Notes: a model not told the origin generated them from the letters alone. Positions 9,630 to 18,716 are shown, counted from the stretch's first letter. The stretch: 41,582 nt of DNA from an uncultured Porphyromonadaceae bacterium (GCA_900547555.1 URHG01000020.1:1-41582), one strand, 5' to 3'. A program made the numbers and translations.

Positions 9630-12155
9630 ATGAAAAAACTGCTCATTCTCGTTCTTGCATGCTGCACGCTCTCCACAACACTGCAAGCTGCCGAGAAAAA
9701 CAAGGGAGAATTCAGCAACCTTGTGGTCTTTCTCCGGTTTGCCGACGAAGACGAAGCGATTTTCGAGAAACCGGCCTCCCACTACGAGATGATGTTCAAC
9801 GACTCGACCGAGGAAGCCAACTCGGTATACAACTACTTCAAAGAGGCCTCTTACAACCAACTTTTTTGGTCGAGTATCTTCTATCCTGCTGCCGACGGCG
9901 AGGGAAAAATCATTTCGTACCAAGCCCGAAATCCGCGCGGATATTACGAGAAGCAATCAAGCATCAATCCCGATGGATATATCGATGACGCTTTGGGCGC
10001 AAACAAACTATTGAGAGAACAGAATCTGATAAAAGAGCTGTCGGATTACCTCGACACCATTGTCCCGGCCGATGCCATTATCGATGCCGACGGCAACGGA
10101 ACAGTCGATAATATCTGCATCATCGTCAGTGGACGTTCCGCGATCGGGAATTCGCACTTGTTGTGGCCTCACCGCTCCACACTATATACCCAAGAAGGCA
10201 TCATACAAGGAAAGAAAGTGAACGAATACATCATGCTCTTCGACGATGCCAACGGTTACGGCTCGATGATAACACCTCTTGAAATCAATACGGGCGTATT
10301 GTGTCATGAGATGTCCCATACGCTGGGAACCTACGATTTATATCATGGCAGCGTCCGCACCGACCTGAATCCCGTCGGTGTATGGGATTTGATGTCCGAT
10401 AATCTCACCGTTCCGCAAAGCATGAGCGCATATACCAAATATAAATACTGCAAATGGATCGATGAGATACCCGAAATCTCCCAACCCGGGACTTACACTC
10501 TCCACCCGCTTACCGGGGACCGTAAAGACAATATCGCTTATAAGATATGTCCTACGGGTTCTGATCAATACTTCATCGTCGAATACCGCAAAAAAGAGGG
10601 CTTCGATGCAGGCATACCCGAGTCGGGACTTCTGATATACCGGGTAGATCCCCGATACACGGGAAACAATGCCTACGACGGCAGCAGCAAATTCGACGAA
10701 TTGTATATCTTCCGCCCCGGAGGATCGACGACTTCCGACGGGAAAATCGAACAAGCTGCTTTCAGTGCCGAAAGCGGACGCACGGCATTCGGAGGAGAAG
10801 CTACACAGAAACCGTTCTACACCAACGGTGAAACGGCCCGCTTCGCCATAGGCAATATATCGGCTTGCGGCGAGACCATCTCATTCGACCTGCTACCGGT
10901 CGCCTCCCGCATCTATCTGCCGACCGATACGGTCGTCTTAGCCGGTAATGCCGGCAGCACAACCGCTGTCACCGTAGAAGCCGATACCTCGTGGCAGATC
11001 ATGTCAGTACCCGAGTGGCTCGAAATATCGCCCATACAAGGCCATACGGGGAAAACGACGATTACCATCACCGCCCTGACAAAAAATGAAAATACATCGC
11101 CCCGCAATACCGACATCATATTGAACGCCATCGACGAGGCCGACGTAGCAGATACGCTCACGGTCTCCCAAGCATCGGGAGAAATATTGGCACCATCGAA
11201 CCTCTCGGCAACAGCTGTAAACGGGAAAGTGGAACTTACGTGGTCAGCACCGGTATCGGGTTCGACCGTACTGAACGAAGATTTCGAAAACGCCGCTTCC
11301 GTCGCCAATTGGACGATACGCCACGACTCGGAGAATCCCAAGACATGGATTCATGCAGAGGCCGATAAAAATACAGAAGTAGCTGATGGTTCACATGCCA
11401 TGAAACTGGAAGCAGACTTCGATTACATGCATCAGGACGAGTGGCTCATCTCGCCCTCCTTCGCACAAGGACAGCGGTTGGACTTCCATTCCAAATCGAT
11501 CGCTCCGCAGAAAAACAACGCCCATAATTTCTATTATGTGTTGGTCAGCTCGGACAACGGGAAGACGTGGGAAATACTCTACGATCTGAAAACACAAAGT
11601 ACCGCAGTAAACGTGTACGAAGAAATATCCCTCGACCTCACGCCTTATCTCTCCGACGAGATGCGCATTGCATTTCGCGGTTACGACGATAACAATGAAG
11701 GTCTCGCTTATTGGTGGATCGTAGACGGTATATCGGTGTACCCCTCGGCAGAACCGACGGCAATAACAGGATACAACATCTACCGAAACGGCGTAAAAAT
11801 AGCGACAACCGATAAATGCCATTTCACCGATGATATTATTCCCGAAGGAGAAATCCGCTATCAAGTATCGGCTACCACACAATATGGTGAAACAGCTCTC
11901 TCCTCACCTGTCGGTATCGACGCAAGCGGTATCGATGAAACCCAGACTACCGAAACCCTCTATTATAACCGGAATAGCGGATTATTGATAATTCCGGAAG
12001 CGGACAAAGTCATTCTCACCGGTATAGACGGACGCACCATGTCGTTTGTCGGTACCACACAAGGGTATATCGACTTGAAGAATATTCCCGAGGGTTTCTA
12101 TATTGCCCGCATCATATCGGGAAATAAAAGTTACGTCCTGAAATTTTTCAAATAA
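9630..12155 (+). CDS. Multidomain M6-type secreted metallopeptidase with T9SS sorting domain
   Basis: Predicted cell-surface or secreted zinc endopeptidase, 841 residues. The order is: signal peptide (ends about LQAA), M6-like catalytic domain with HEMSHTLGTYD at 226-236 (HExxHxxGxxD, immune inhibitor A type), a BACON/Ig-like domain (about 427-515), a fibronectin-III-like strand set opening with LSATAVNGKVELTW, a cleaved-adhesin/MAM-like jellyroll (LNEDFE about 545 to 695), a second FN3-like unit (about 705-765), and a terminal sorting domain (LTGIDGRTM, then IPEGFYIARI, and the basic end YVLKFFK). This architecture is common among T9SS cargo. It has its own transcription unit: a terminator lies upstream, and GACTTTTG at 9599-9606 is a one-mismatch -7 box. 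It probably acts with the SusCD pair by releasing peptides; that link is inferred from proximity. Confidence 0.88.
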   Translation: MKKLLILVLACCTLSTTLQAAEKNKGEFSNLVVFLRFADEDEAIFEKPASHYEMMFNDSTEEANSVYNYFKEASYNQLFWSSIFYPAADGEGKIISYQARNPRGYYEKQSSINPDGYIDDALGANKLLREQNLIKELSDYLDTIVPADAIIDADGNGTVDNICIIVSGRSAIGNSHLLWPHRSTLYTQEGIIQGKKVNEYIMLFDDANGYGSMITPLEINTGVLCHEMSHTLGTYDLYHGSVRTDLNPVGVWDLMSDNLTVPQSMSAYTKYKYCKWIDEIPEISQPGTYTLHPLTGDRKDNIAYKICPTGSDQYFIVEYRKKEGFDAGIPESGLLIYRVDPRYTGNNAYDGSSKFDELYIFRPGGSTTSDGKIEQAAFSAESGRTAFGGEATQKPFYTNGETARFAIGNISACGETISFDLLPVASRIYLPTDTVVLAGNAGSTTAVTVEADTSWQIMSVPEWLEISPIQGHTGKTTITITALTKNENTSPRNTDIILNAIDEADVADTLTVSQASGEILAPSNLSATAVNGKVELTWSAPVSGSTVLNEDFENAASVANWTIRHDSENPKTWIHAEADKNTEVADGSHAMKLEADFDYMHQDEWLISPSFAQGQRLDFHSKSIAPQKNNAHNFYYVLVSSDNGKTWEILYDLKTQSTAVNVYEEISLDLTPYLSDEMRIAFRGYDDNNEGLAYWWIVDGISVYPSAEPTAITGYNIYRNGVKIATTDKCHFTDDIIPEGEIRYQVSATTQYGETALSSPVGIDASGIDETQTTETLYYNRNSGLLIIPEADKVILTGIDGRTMSFVGTTQGYIDLKNIPEGFYIARIISGNKSYVLKFFK

Positions 12156-12162
12156 ATAAACG

Positions 12163-12202
12163 GGTTATGCTGTCGAAACACTTCCTATTCGACAGCATAA
12201 CC
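12163..12202. other. Perfect 15-bp hairpin lacking a T tract
   Basis: Arms 12163-12177 and 12188-12202 are exact complements around a 10-nt loop, starting 7 nt after the stop codon of the M6-type peptidase. No run of T follows on the + strand, so it is not a standard intrinsic terminator. It could protect the mRNA 3' end or assist the next hairpin. Confidence 0.7.
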
Positions 12203-12209
12203 GAAACAT

Positions 12210-12258
12210 ACAAAAAGAGAAAACGGCCGCATAAAATGCAGCCGTTTTCTCTTTTTGT
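12210..12258. terminator. Bidirectional terminator between M6 peptidase (+) and tRNA-Leu (-)
   Basis: Arms 12210-12227 and 12241-12258 form an 18-bp perfect stem. The A-rich left end and T-rich right end give a U tract on either strand. It would stop the M6-type peptidase transcript rightward and the tRNA/murF-alr read-through leftward. The last stem base coincides with the tRNA discriminator base. Confidence 0.9.
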
Positions 12259-12339
12259 GCGGATGATAGGACTCGAACCTACACGACTTTCGTCACCAGA
12301 TCCTAAGTCTGGCGTGGCTACCAATTACACCACATCCGC
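12258..12339 (-). tRNA. tRNA-Leu, anticodon UAG
   Basis: Read on the minus strand: the acceptor stem GCGGATG pairs with CATCCGC, and the D-loop carries the invariant GG. The anticodon stem CCAGA/TCTGG holds loop CTTAGGA (anticodon TAG, codon CUA). A class II variable arm (TGACGAAAGTCGT) is followed by the T arm with GGTTCGAGTCC. It is 82 nt with discriminator A. CCA is not encoded, so it must be added after transcription. The long variable arm plus A73 agree with leucine. Confidence 0.96.
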
Positions 12340-12353
12340 GAAAACAGACGATG

Positions 12354-12385
12354 CAAAGGTACGTGAAGTTTATGAATTAGGCAAT
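12354..12385 (-). promoter_or_regulatory. Promoter of tRNA-Leu
   Basis: On the minus strand TACCTTTG (12354-12361) matches TAnnTTTG exactly. TTG at 12382-12384, 20 nt upstream, fits the -33 element. It lies 15 nt before the mature tRNA 5' end. Confidence 0.7.
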
Positions 12386-12427
12386 AAAAAGCTCTTTTTT
12401 TAGCTCATGCAGTGTTGCCACATCGAA

Positions 12428-14896
12428 CTATTCCCTGTAATAGACCCTTTTCACACGGGAAGACACAGAGGTAAGAATCTCATAGGGAATCGTACCCAAC
12501 CAACCGGCAATCTCCTCTACGGGCAACTGTTCGCCGAATATCTCGACCCGGTCTCCCTCCCTGCAATCGATGTCGGTTACATCTATCAAGGTTACGTCCA
12601 TACAAATATTACCGACGATAGGAGCACGTTTGCCATTGACGACGACATACCCTTTGCCGTTGCCGAGATGCCTGTCGAACCCGTCGGCATATCCTATGGG
12701 AATAGCCGCTATGCGGGAAGGGCGTTCCAACACCCCGCGACGACTGTAACCGACCGTTTCCCCGGCAGCCAAATCGCGTATCTGCAAAATCGTCGTCTTC
12801 AATGTACTTACCGTGCGCAAACCCTTATTGCCTCCATACGGAGAAACTCCGTAAAGACCTATGCCGAGACGAACGGCATCGAACTGAAAATCGGTAAATC
12901 GCGTAATGCCTGCCGTATTGAGGATATGACGCAAAACCTTATGCGACGACGCGGCCTGTACAACCTCGGCACATCGTGTAAAAAGAGCGATCTGATGCCG
13001 GGAATAATCATCGAAACAAGCCTCATCGCTGCCGGCGAAATGCGAAAAGACCGACCGTGCCGACAAGTTATCTTGTGATGACAACCTTTCGGCCAACAAC
13101 GGCATATCTTTTTCTTCGAACCCGAGTCGATGCATGCCCGAATCGATCTTGATATGCACCGGATAGTGCAACACGCCTTGTCGACGAGCTTCCACCAGCA
13201 AAGCATCGAATAGCTTGAAGCTATACACCTCGGGTTCGAGATCATAGCGGAAAAGGGTATGGAAACTCGACATTTCGGGATTCATTACCATGATAGGCAT
13301 CGTAATGCCTTGCTTGCGCAACTCGGCTCCCTCATCGGCTACGGCTACGGCCAGATAATCGCAGCCGTGATCTTGTAAAGTCTTCGCCAACTCATACGAA
13401 CCCGCTCCGTAACCGAAAGCCTTCACCATGCAAATCATACGGGTGGAAGGGCTCAGTTTTTCTTTATAAAAGTTATAATTGTGAACGATCGCATCGAGAT
13501 TCACTTCGAGTATCGTCTCATGTTGTTTCAGCTCCAATGCTTCGCACACCGATTCGAAGTGAAAACGACGTGCGCCTTTTATCAGAATAAGTTCCCGGGA
13601 AAATCGATCGGCACGCCCCGATTGCAAAAACTCCTCGGTCGTGGCATAAAACTCTTTTTCTATATCGAAACAGGCGGCATGTGCCATGATTTCATAACCG
13701 ATACCGACGAGACGCTGTACCCCCTTATGCCTGACAAGAGAGGCCACTCGCTCGTAAAGCTCGTCGGACGGAACTCCCGACTGTAAAATATCGGAAAGTA
13801 TCAATGTTCGACGCATCGACCGAGCTGCCGAACGACGGGACTGAAAATCGAGTGCAATACCGAGGGAATTGATATCGGAATTGTAACTATCGTTTATCAA
13901 CAGGCAGTTATTGATGCCCTCTTTCACCTCCATACGCATGGCAATCGGTTCGAGGCGGCTCATACGACGGGCTATCACGTCGACATCGGTACCGAGATAG
14001 AGCATGACCGCCAGACAATGTATGGCATCTTGTACAGCTCCATCTTCGACAAACGGTATCGTAAAATCGCTTTTGGTACGCAGATAAATATATTCGATAC
14101 GCGTCAACATTTCTTCTTTCTCTATCTTGGAAATGTAGAGGGGCGAATCGATATCGACGTGCGACCAAGCAATCTCCCGCGTACCCATGCACATCTTATT
14201 GAATGATTCGGTTACGAGCGGATTATCCCCGTCATAAATAATCGCATCGGAACGACGGAAAAGAGACAATTTCTCCTCGCATTTCTCCTGTATGGTCGCG
14301 AACCCCTCCTGATGTGCTTCTCCCACATTGGTAAGAATCCCCACCGTAGGCTGCACGATAGGCTCCAGCTTATCCATCTCGCCCGATTTCGATATACCCG
14401 CTTCGATGACAGCCAGTTCGGTTTGTTCGTTGATTTCCCACACCGAAAGGGGCACCCCGATTTGAGAATTGTAGCTGCGCGGAGAACGCACCATCGTATA
14501 GTCTTCACACAGAAGTTGATAAAGCCATTCTTTCACGACCGTCTTACCGTTACTGCCGGCAATGCCGATAACCGGAATCTTAAACCGGCGTCGATGCGCC
14601 GCAGCAAGAGCCTGCAAGGCTTGTAATGTATCGGGCACAACAAGAAAATTGGCATCACCCATTTCATCGGAATGTTCGGGAAGGCGGCCTACGACAAAAT
14701 TACGAACTCCTTTCCGATATAAATCAAGCACATAACGATGACCGTCATTCCGATCGGTAACAAAAGCGAAAAAGAGGGTTTCTTCGGGGAAAGTCAGCGA
14801 CCGACTGTCGGTCAACAAAACCGAAACGGTACACTCTCTATTCTTACGGAAATCGGCCCGTACGATTTTAGCTATTTCTGTGATATCATATTTCAT
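12428..14896 (-). CDS. Bifunctional MurF ligase / alanine racemase
   Basis: Two steps of cell-wall precursor synthesis in one cytoplasmic protein of 822 residues. Residues 1 to about 455 are MurF, which adds D-Ala-D-Ala to UDP-MurNAc-tripeptide; the ATP-binding loop GSNGKT is at 114-119. Residues from about 459 on are a PLP-dependent alanine racemase that makes D-Ala: VKAFGYG carries the PLP Lys492, VGYSRRG the expected second catalytic Tyr, and IGYADGF is conserved. This fusion is known across Bacteroidota and is complete here. The start codon lies inside the end of the GSCFA gene (11-nt overlap), so the two are probably translationally coupled. It is the last protein gene of the glyS operon and points at tRNA-Leu. 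Confidence 0.96.
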   Translation of the reverse strand: MKYDITEIAKIVRADFRKNRECTVSVLLTDSRSLTFPEETLFFAFVTDRNDGHRYVLDLYRKGVRNFVVGRLPEHSDEMGDANFLVVPDTLQALQALAAAHRRRFKIPVIGIAGSNGKTVVKEWLYQLLCEDYTMVRSPRSYNSQIGVPLSVWEINEQTELAVIEAGISKSGEMDKLEPIVQPTVGILTNVGEAHQEGFATIQEKCEEKLSLFRRSDAIIYDGDNPLVTESFNKMCMGTREIAWSHVDIDSPLYISKIEKEEMLTRIEYIYLRTKSDFTIPFVEDGAVQDAIHCLAVMLYLGTDVDVIARRMSRLEPIAMRMEVKEGINNCLLINDSYNSDINSLGIALDFQSRRSAARSMRRTLILSDILQSGVPSDELYERVASLVRHKGVQRLVGIGYEIMAHAACFDIEKEFYATTEEFLQSGRADRFSRELILIKGARRFHFESVCEALELKQHETILEVNLDAIVHNYNFYKEKLSPSTRMICMVKAFGYGAGSYELAKTLQDHGCDYLAVAVADEGAELRKQGITMPIMVMNPEMSSFHTLFRYDLEPEVYSFKLFDALLVEARRQGVLHYPVHIKIDSGMHRLGFEEKDMPLLAERLSSQDNLSARSVFSHFAGSDEACFDDYSRHQIALFTRCAEVVQAASSHKVLRHILNTAGITRFTDFQFDAVRLGIGLYGVSPYGGNKGLRTVSTLKTTILQIRDLAAGETVGYSRRGVLERPSRIAAIPIGYADGFDRHLGNGKGYVVVNGKRAPIVGNICMDVTLIDVTDIDCREGDRVEIFGEQLPVEEIAGWLGTIPYEILTSVSSRVKRVYYRE

Positions 14897-15893
14897 CGGA
14901 CTCTAACGTTGCGAGCAACTGCCGGGCGGCAGCAAACTCATCGGTTATATCAAAGAAAGTATATTTTTCCCGGAATTTTTCGAGTTTAAGAATATTTTGC
15001 ACGACAAATTGCCGGTATGTTTTCCGGTCGGGAGTTAACGGGCGATGTCGTAATGCCTGCAAAAGACGTCCCCACTCCCGATTGGCGGAACGGGTCGCCT
15101 CGTCGAAATAGGTCTCGGAAAACTTTTCCCACACATAGTCTACCGCTTGTTGCGACGGGTGCACCATGTCCCTGTCGTAGAAACGGTAATCGCGTAATTC
15201 GTCCATGACAAGTTCATAAGCAGGGAAGTAGAAGCAACGTTCGGGATAGGCCCGGCACAATTCATCGGTAAAAAGCAACAGAGCGGATTTGCTTAATTGA
15301 TTACCGTGTGCACCATCCTTCATATGCCGCACGGGACTCACCGTAAACAGCAGTTTCACATGCGGATTCGTGTCAAATAACCGTTCGAGCAACGGAAACC
15401 ATACGGCAATCATCTCGTCGACCGACAGTCGCCGACGGTCGAAACAAGAAGCCGGCAATTTATGACAATTGGCAACCACCGTATCGGTTCCTGCCAACGT
15501 ATAGACCCATGCCGTACCCCATGTCAAAATCAAAAAATCCGCGTCTCCCAGCAACACCGATGCCGGCAAAAAACGGCGATTGATTTGTTGCAGGCAAAGA
15601 GCTTTGTCGATGTGTGAAAAACTCGAATGATGGGCAAAACTATGCCATAAATTCCCACTCAGAAAAAGATCTTCATCGGAAAACGGCTTTCCGTCGAGCA
15701 AACGAACCAACGATTTGGCGATAGATAACGGATTGTATTGTATACCGAAAGGATTGACATCGACCCGAAAATGAAACTCCTCGAGCCTCGTCCCGATATA
15801 CTCGGCAAAACAAGAGCCGAACAGCATCATGCGATGATGATGCGTTACGGCTCCTTGTTGCAAGTCTATCGATACAGGAGTGCTCCATTCCAT
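14886..15893 (-). CDS. GSCFA-domain protein (SGNH-hydrolase-like)
   Basis: 335 residues, no signal peptide seen. The family-defining GSCFAE motif is at 26-31, with a NPFGIQYNP segment shortly after, and later a TVSPVRH and a DMVHPS motif of the kind that supplies catalytic Asp/His in SGNH/GDSL hydrolases. The family has no firmly established function that I know of. It overlaps the following murF-alr start by 11 nt and follows the FKBP lipoprotein by 15 nt, which suggests a cell-envelope role, for example acting on acyl groups, but this is inference. Confidence 0.9.
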   Translation of the reverse strand: MEWSTPVSIDLQQGAVTHHHRMMLFGSCFAEYIGTRLEEFHFRVDVNPFGIQYNPLSIAKSLVRLLDGKPFSDEDLFLSGNLWHSFAHHSSFSHIDKALCLQQINRRFLPASVLLGDADFLILTWGTAWVYTLAGTDTVVANCHKLPASCFDRRRLSVDEMIAVWFPLLERLFDTNPHVKLLFTVSPVRHMKDGAHGNQLSKSALLLFTDELCRAYPERCFYFPAYELVMDELRDYRFYDRDMVHPSQQAVDYVWEKFSETYFDEATRSANREWGRLLQALRHRPLTPDRKTYRQFVVQNILKLEKFREKYTFFDITDEFAAARQLLATLESDEI

Positions 15894-15908
15894 ACTCCCG
15901 AATATTTT

Positions 15909-16442
15909 TTATCGACGAACAATCTCCATCAACTTGATATCGAAAATCAAGGTCGAATAAGGTTTTATCGAACCCTTAGATTGGGTTCCGTATCCTAAAT
16001 TCTGTGGAATAACGACCCGACAGGAATCGCCCACATGCATGCGTTCCATAGCAACGGCCCATCCCTCGACCAGCGACGAAATTTTCGCTGTCATGGGATT
16101 ATCGGGACTCTCATGTGTCGCATCGAATACCGTACCGTCTATCAACTGCCCTTTGTAACATACCTTGACAAAACTTGTATAATAAGGCGATATCGTATCG
16201 GTTCCCCGTTCATAAAAATGCATCAATACACAACTCGACGGATCCCAGTTGGGTGTTACGATTTCATACAACCGATTCCCTTCTTCATCGGTCGCTACCT
16301 TAGCCGCTTCGAAATAAGCGACATTCTCGTCGTTCCATTTCAGATATTCGGTTACCGTATCTTCCACATCGTCTTTACAAGAGGAGATGGCGAAAACGCA
16401 ACACGATAATGCCAAGAGAAAAAGGATTTTTATTTTTTCCAT
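15909..16442 (-). CDS. FKBP-type peptidyl-prolyl isomerase lipoprotein
   Basis: Prolyl cis-trans isomerase, 177 residues, exported as a lipoprotein: hydrophobic signal then AISSC with Cys22 and an acidic KDD following. The FKBP domain spans about 88-175, with VKVCYKG, LIDGTVFDAT, VEGWAVAMERM (the Trp that forms the pocket floor) and VVIPQNLGYG. A spacer of about 60 residues between lipid anchor and domain is typical of Bacteroidota members. It is probably a periplasmic folding factor. It sits between lemA and the GSCFA gene with short gaps, same strand. Confidence 0.93.
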   Translation of the reverse strand: MEKIKILFLLALSCCVFAISSCKDDVEDTVTEYLKWNDENVAYFEAAKVATDEEGNRLYEIVTPNWDPSSCVLMHFYERGTDTISPYYTSFVKVCYKGQLIDGTVFDATHESPDNPMTAKISSLVEGWAVAMERMHVGDSCRVVIPQNLGYGTQSKGSIKPYSTLIFDIKLMEIVRR

Positions 16443-16466
16443 GTGTATGAATCCCGTAAAATCAGA

Positions 16467-17057
16467 TTAAAAATTAACGACCGGTGCTGTTTCAGCACCC
16501 TCTGTGGCCTCAAACTGGGGTTTCTTTTCAAATCCGAACATCGATGCGATAATCGATGCCGGGAAACGGCGTATCATCACATTGAAACTTTTCACAGACT
16601 CGGTGTAGCGAGTACGTGCTACGGCAATACGATTTTCCGTTCCTTCGAGTTGGGCTTGCAATTCGAGAAAATTTTGATTGGCTTTCAAATCGGGATAATT
16701 CTCTGCGACAGCCAACAAACGGGACAATGCACTCGACACCTCACTTTGTGCGGCTTGGAAAGCTTCGATATTTTCGGGTGTAAGATTATCGGCCGATAAC
16801 GTTACCTGTGTAGCTTTGGCCCGGGCCGAAACAACGGCATCGAGTGTCGACTGTTCGTGTGCAGCATATCCTTTCACCGTCGAAACGAGATTGGGTATAA
16901 GATCACTACGGCGTTGGTATTGGGTCTCGACTTTGGCCCATTCGCCATTGATAGTCTCCTCTCCGGCCACCATCGTATTGTAAGTACCGACACCCAATAC
17001 GACCAATATGATAATCACAAGCAGGACTACGCCTGCGACAATATAACCTTTTTTCAT
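16467..17057 (-). CDS. lemA: LemA family membrane protein
   Basis: 196 residues with one N-terminal membrane segment (about 5-26), then the conserved NTMVAGEETINGEWAKVE-type region with QYQRR and DLIPNLVSTVKGY, and a helical coiled rest. The function of LemA is poorly defined. It often stands next to genes for TPM-domain membrane proteins, but no such gene is present here: the neighbours are glyS upstream (16-nt gap) and an FKBP lipoprotein downstream. Confidence 0.93.
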   Translation of the reverse strand: MKKGYIVAGVVLLVIIILVVLGVGTYNTMVAGEETINGEWAKVETQYQRRSDLIPNLVSTVKGYAAHEQSTLDAVVSARAKATQVTLSADNLTPENIEAFQAAQSEVSSALSRLLAVAENYPDLKANQNFLELQAQLEGTENRIAVARTRYTESVKSFNVMIRRFPASIIASMFGFEKKPQFEATEGAETAPVVNF

Positions 17058-17073
17058 ATTCTGAATTTAAAAA

Positions 17074-18624
17074 TTAGCTGTTCACAATTTTCCGCAACAA
17101 TGATTTCATCGAAACCTGTTCTCCGATAATCTGAGCCAAATCGCTTATGGCCACACGTTTTTGTTCCATCGTATCACGGAAACGTATCGTAACGCAATTA
17201 TCGGTAAGTGTATCGTGATCGACCGTAACGCAGAAAGGCGTACCGATTGCATCTTGACGGCGATACCGTTTGCCGATAGAATCTTTCTCATCGTACTGGC
17301 ATTTGAAATCGAACCGCAATATATCCATTATTTCGCGAGCTTTCTCGGGCAGACCGTCTTTCTTCACCAATGGCAATATCGCCAGTTTGACAGGTGCCAA
17401 TGCAGCCGGAAGCCGCAATACCACACGGGTCTCCCCATCGGGCAGTTGTTCTTCGCAATAGGAACCGGCCATCACACTTAGGAACATACGGTCAACACCG
17501 ATCGAAGTCTCGATGACATAAGGCACGTACGATTCGTTGAGCTCGGGATCGAAATATTGCAATTTTTTGCCGGAATATTTTTCATGATTCGACAAGTCGA
17601 AATTGGTACGCGAATGAATTCCCTCGACCTCCTTGAAACCGAAAGGCATTTCAAACTCGATGTCGGTAGCAGCATTAGCATAGTGTGCCAACTTTTCATG
17701 ATCGTGATAGCGGTATTTCGCATCGCCGAGACCGAGAGCCTTGTGCCATTTAAGACGGGTTTCCTTCCACTGGGCAAACCATTTCAGTTCTTCGCCGGGA
17801 CGTACGAAAAATTGCATTTCCATCTGCTCGAATTCGCGCATACGGAAAATAAACTGACGGGCAACGATTTCATTGCGGAAAGCTTTTCCCACTTGCGCGA
17901 TACCGAAAGGAATACGCATGCGACCTGTTTTCTGTACATTGAGATAGTTGACAAAAATACCTTGCGCCGTCTCGGGACGAAGATATATTTTCATCGTACC
18001 GTCGGCAGTAGACCCCATCTCGGTAGAGAACATGAGGTTGAACTGACGTACATCGGTCCAATTGCGGGTACCGCTCAACGGACAGGCGATTTCATAATCG
18101 AGAATAATCTGGCGCAATTCGTTCAAATCGTTTTCATTCATGGCTTTCGCAAAACGGGAATGCAGTTCTTCTCGTTTTGCAACATGCTCTTGCACGCGAG
18201 GATTGGTCTGACGGAAAAGCGTTTCATCGAAACTTTCACCGAATCGCTTAGCAGCTTTTTCCACCTCTTTCTCTATTTTTTCATCCATTTTGACAATCAG
18301 ATCCTCGATAAGCACATCGGCACGGTAACGCTTCTTCGAATCTTTATTATCGATCAACGGGTCATTAAACGCATCGATGTGTCCCGACGCTTTCCAAATA
18401 GTCGGGTGCATAAAAATGGCAGAATCGATACCGACGATATTTTCGTGCAACAGCACCATGCTGTCCCACCAATATTTTTTGATATTATTTTTCAGTTCGA
18501 CCCCCATCTGTCCATAATCATACACGGCGCTCAGTCCATCGTATATTTCACTCGACGGAAATACGAACCCATATTCTTTACAATGCGAAATCAGTTTCTT
18601 AAAGACATCTTCTTGTTGTGCCAT
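17074..18624 (-). CDS. glyS: Glycyl-tRNA synthetase, homodimeric class II type
   Basis: Charges tRNA-Gly with glycine. At 516 residues it is the single-chain alpha2 type, not the split alpha/beta form. It opens with SHCKEYGFVFPSSEIY, carries class II motif 2 (GKAFRNEI near residue 235), FEQMEMQFF, a motif-3 region with GVDR, and a C-terminal anticodon-binding domain (LAILPLVKK onward). It is the first gene of the minus-strand operon leading to murF-alr. Its 5' leader holds a short hairpin (18651-18665). Confidence 0.97.
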   Translation of the reverse strand: MAQQEDVFKKLISHCKEYGFVFPSSEIYDGLSAVYDYGQMGVELKNNIKKYWWDSMVLLHENIVGIDSAIFMHPTIWKASGHIDAFNDPLIDNKDSKKRYRADVLIEDLIVKMDEKIEKEVEKAAKRFGESFDETLFRQTNPRVQEHVAKREELHSRFAKAMNENDLNELRQIILDYEIACPLSGTRNWTDVRQFNLMFSTEMGSTADGTMKIYLRPETAQGIFVNYLNVQKTGRMRIPFGIAQVGKAFRNEIVARQFIFRMREFEQMEMQFFVRPGEELKWFAQWKETRLKWHKALGLGDAKYRYHDHEKLAHYANAATDIEFEMPFGFKEVEGIHSRTNFDLSNHEKYSGKKLQYFDPELNESYVPYVIETSIGVDRMFLSVMAGSYCEEQLPDGETRVVLRLPAALAPVKLAILPLVKKDGLPEKAREIMDILRFDFKCQYDEKDSIGKRYRRQDAIGTPFCVTVDHDTLTDNCVTIRFRDTMEQKRVAISDLAQIIGEQVSMKSLLRKIVNS

Positions 18625-18650
18625 AATTCTTTTTGTGTTTTGTATCGAAT

Positions 18651-18665
18651 GGGGCTTTCCGCCCC
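18651..18665 (-). other. Short GC hairpin in the glyS leader
   Basis: GGGGC and GCCCC pair around a 5-nt loop, 27 nt before the glyS ATG. It is too short to assign to a known riboswitch or T-box. Confidence 0.4.
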
Positions 18666-18677
18666 TCTAATAATCTG

Positions 18678-18685
18678 CAAAGTAA
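18678..18685 (-). promoter_or_regulatory. Probable -7 box of the glyS operon promoter
   Basis: Minus-strand TTACTTTG is one mismatch from TAnnTTTG, placed about 54 nt before the glyS ATG and just upstream of the leader hairpin. I see no convincing -33 element. Confidence 0.4.
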
Positions 18686-18708
18686 ATGATTTTTTCCGAT
18701 TTAATTTG

Positions 18709-18716
18709 TATTTTTG
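18709..18716 (+). promoter_or_regulatory. Probable -7 box of the parC promoter
   Basis: TATTTTTG matches TAnnTTTG exactly, 88 nt before the parC ATG and diverging from the glyS promoter. No clear -33 TTTG is seen at the expected spacing. Confidence 0.4.

Noticed and set aside
12258..12339. tRNA gene as an integration site for a mobile element
   Set aside because: No integrase, no direct repeat of the tRNA 3' end and no phage or plasmid genes were seen nearby.
12167..12403. 78-codon + strand open frame between the M6-type peptidase and murF-alr
   Set aside because: It consists of two terminator hairpins and the reverse complement of tRNA-Leu; such tRNA-derived frames are a common false annotation.
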